Part shown: one piece after another, positions 5,499 through 6,534 of the stretch
Position numbering within the stretch: the stretch's first letter is position 1
How the letters are laid out: the number at the start of each line of letters is the position of its first letter
From: Acetobacteraceae bacterium
GTDB lineage: Bacteria > Pseudomonadota > Alphaproteobacteria > Acetobacterales > Acetobacteraceae
Reading direction: 5' to 3'
Assembly: GCA_003164305.1 (NCBI GenBank)
Contig: PLSZ01000432.1
Coordinates: 1 to 6,534, forward strand
Length of the DNA: 6,534 bases
Notes under the pieces: generated by a model
The model's database searches: none
What the model saw: only the letters and a program-made list of their open reading frames with translations
What the model was told of the DNA's origin: nothing
Made by a program: the position numbers and the translations under genes

Positions 5499-6416
5499 AT
5501 GAGCGGTTCGCAGCAGGCGCTTGAGTTCGGCCGGCCGATCGCACCCTCCCGGTTGCGCCTGCCGCCGTGGCGCTATCGCTTCCACGGCTCCGACACCGCA
5601 TGGGCCATCGCGTTCGTCATTCCTTACGTGGCGATTTTCGCGGCGTTCGTGATCTATCCGATCGTGTTCGGCCTGTGGATGGGCAGCGACCTGAAACTTT
5701 ACGACCTGCTGTTCTCCGATCCGCGCTATCTGACGACCCTGGTCAACACGCTGCTGTTCGTCGCCATCGGCGTGAACGTGAAGATGGTCCTCGCCTTTCT
5801 GCTGTCCGGTTTCTTCATGAGCCGAAGCTGGTGGATCCGCACCCTCCTCGCCATCTACCTCCTTCCCTGGGCTTTACCCGGGCTAACCGTTTTCCTGTCG
5901 ATCCATTACATGCTCGTCACGGAATGGGGCCTGCTGGACAGCCTGTGGCGCGCGGTCACGGGAGAAGACGGGCCATTGTTCCTGGTGTCCGCCCCGCTCG
6001 CGATGGCGGCCAATATCGTTTCGTACATCTGGAAATGGATGCCGTTCTGGACACTGATTTTCCTGGCCGCGCGCATGGCGATCCCCCAGGATATTTATGA
6101 AGCTGCCGAGATCGACGGCGCCTCCGGATACCGTCGCCTGGTCCACGTGACGTTCCCGTTACTCGCGAACGTGTATCTGATTTGCACGCTGCTCTCCACC
6201 GTCTGGACGCTCGGCGATTTTCCCACGGTTTATTTCGTCTCCAGCGGCGCGCCCGCGCGCTCCACCGAGGTCCTGGCCACATACGGATTCCACGAAGCGT
6301 TCGACTTCGGTTATCCAAACCTTGGGGTGGCCGCGATGATGTCCGCGTTGCCGCTGCTGATCCCGCTGGTGATTCTGCTGATGCGGCGGATCCGCCTGAC
6401 CGGCCTGCAACTATGA
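5499..6416 (+). CDS. ABC transporter permease F2 (MalF/UgpA-type, paralogue of F1)
   Basis: This 305-residue permease is identical in length to F1 and aligns with it without gaps at about 54% identity. The first 30 residues are the least alike, and the EAA region and C-terminal half are closest. It has the same six-helix pattern and the EAA loop EAAEIDGASG at 201-210. Conserved landmarks shared with F1 include DPRY, LSGFFM, PFWT, LGDF and STEVLAT. The ribosome-binding site is weaker than those of its neighbours (CGGGA about two bases before the ATG, or GGCGGGA a little earlier), which hints at lower expression or reliance on read-through from G1. The gene lies 29 bases after G1 and ends in an ATGA overlap with G2, repeating the F1-G1 junction. 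It could pair with G2 as a second transporter, or the four permeases could assemble in mixed pairs. Confidence 0.93.
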   Translation: MSGSQQALEFGRPIAPSRLRLPPWRYRFHGSDTAWAIAFVIPYVAIFAAFVIYPIVFGLWMGSDLKLYDLLFSDPRYLTTLVNTLLFVAIGVNVKMVLAFLLSGFFMSRSWWIRTLLAIYLLPWALPGLTVFLSIHYMLVTEWGLLDSLWRAVTGEDGPLFLVSAPLAMAANIVSYIWKWMPFWTLIFLAARMAIPQDIYEAAEIDGASGYRRLVHVTFPLLANVYLICTLLSTVWTLGDFPTVYFVSSGAPARSTEVLATYGFHEAFDFGYPNLGVAAMMSALPLLIPLVILLMRRIRLTGLQL

Positions 6417-6534
6417 GCCTGACGCTGACATCCGGACGGCGGCGGCCGTTCGCGAACCTGCCCGCGATCGTGCTTGGCGCTGGTCTGCTGATCTGGACCT
6501 TGTTGCCGATCTACAACATGCTGCTGATCGCGCT
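6413..6534 (+). CDS. ABC transporter permease G2, N-terminal part (runs off right edge)
   Basis: ATG overlaps the F2 stop (ATGA), and the frame stays open to the window end with 40 full codons plus two bases. After a short basic N-terminus with an arginine cluster (residues 9-11), a first membrane helix at about 17-38 contains LLPIYNMLLIAL. That closely matches VLPIYNMWMIAL in helix 1 of G1. Position after an F-type permease and this motif identify it as a MalG/UgpE-type permease, the partner of F2. No strong ribosome-binding site precedes it, so translation is probably coupled to F2. Most of the gene, including the EAA loop, lies outside the window. Confidence 0.8.
   Translation, partial: MSLTLTSGRRRPFANLPAIVLGAGLLIWTLLPIYNMLLIA

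Overview
The window looks like accessory transport DNA from a GC-rich alphaproteobacterium. This is an inference from the high GC with G/C-ending codons, twin-arginine-type signals on binding proteins, and an intergenic palindrome (core CATCCTCCGG-CTTGA-CCGGAGGATC) of a kind common in alphaproteobacterial chromosomes. No gene here fixes the genus.

Layout: positions 1-182 hold the start of a leftward dicarboxylate/amino-acid:cation symporter gene that runs off the left edge. A 218-base divergent intergenic region (183-400) carries TGACC/GGTCA dyads and a promoter-like element. The rest reads rightward. First comes a substrate-binding protein of a carbohydrate-type ABC importer (SBP1, 401-1783). 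A 412-base gap follows, with two GC-rich hairpins, two oppositely oriented copies of a palindromic repeat and a second promoter-like element. Then comes a second, paralogous binding protein (SBP2, 2196-3578), followed closely by permease F1 (3608-4525), permease G1 (4522-5469), permease F2 (5499-6416) and the first 40 codons of permease G2 (6413 to the right edge).

The main feature is that every recognisable subunit of the importer is duplicated. The two binding proteins are both exactly 460 residues and align without gaps at about 67% identity (hand count). F1 and F2 are both exactly 305 residues and align without gaps at about 54%. Both F/G junctions are the same 4-base ATGA overlap. The repeat order is SBP-SBP-F-G-F-G, so the duplication was either stepwise or followed by rearrangement. 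No ATPase gene lies in the window. It may lie downstream or be shared with another system.

The two binding-protein genes also share upstream architecture: TTGACC-N18-TAG..T about 115 bases before the ATG, an AACACGTCT box about 58 bases before it, a short leader hairpin whose stem differs between copies but stays paired with an 8-base loop, and a strong GGAAGGA ribosome-binding site. SBP1 therefore looks like its own transcription unit, and SBP2 looks like the head of the permease operon. The substrate is not identifiable from sequence alone. The family points to a sugar, polyol or related solute. I see no transposase, RNA gene, CRISPR array or defence system.
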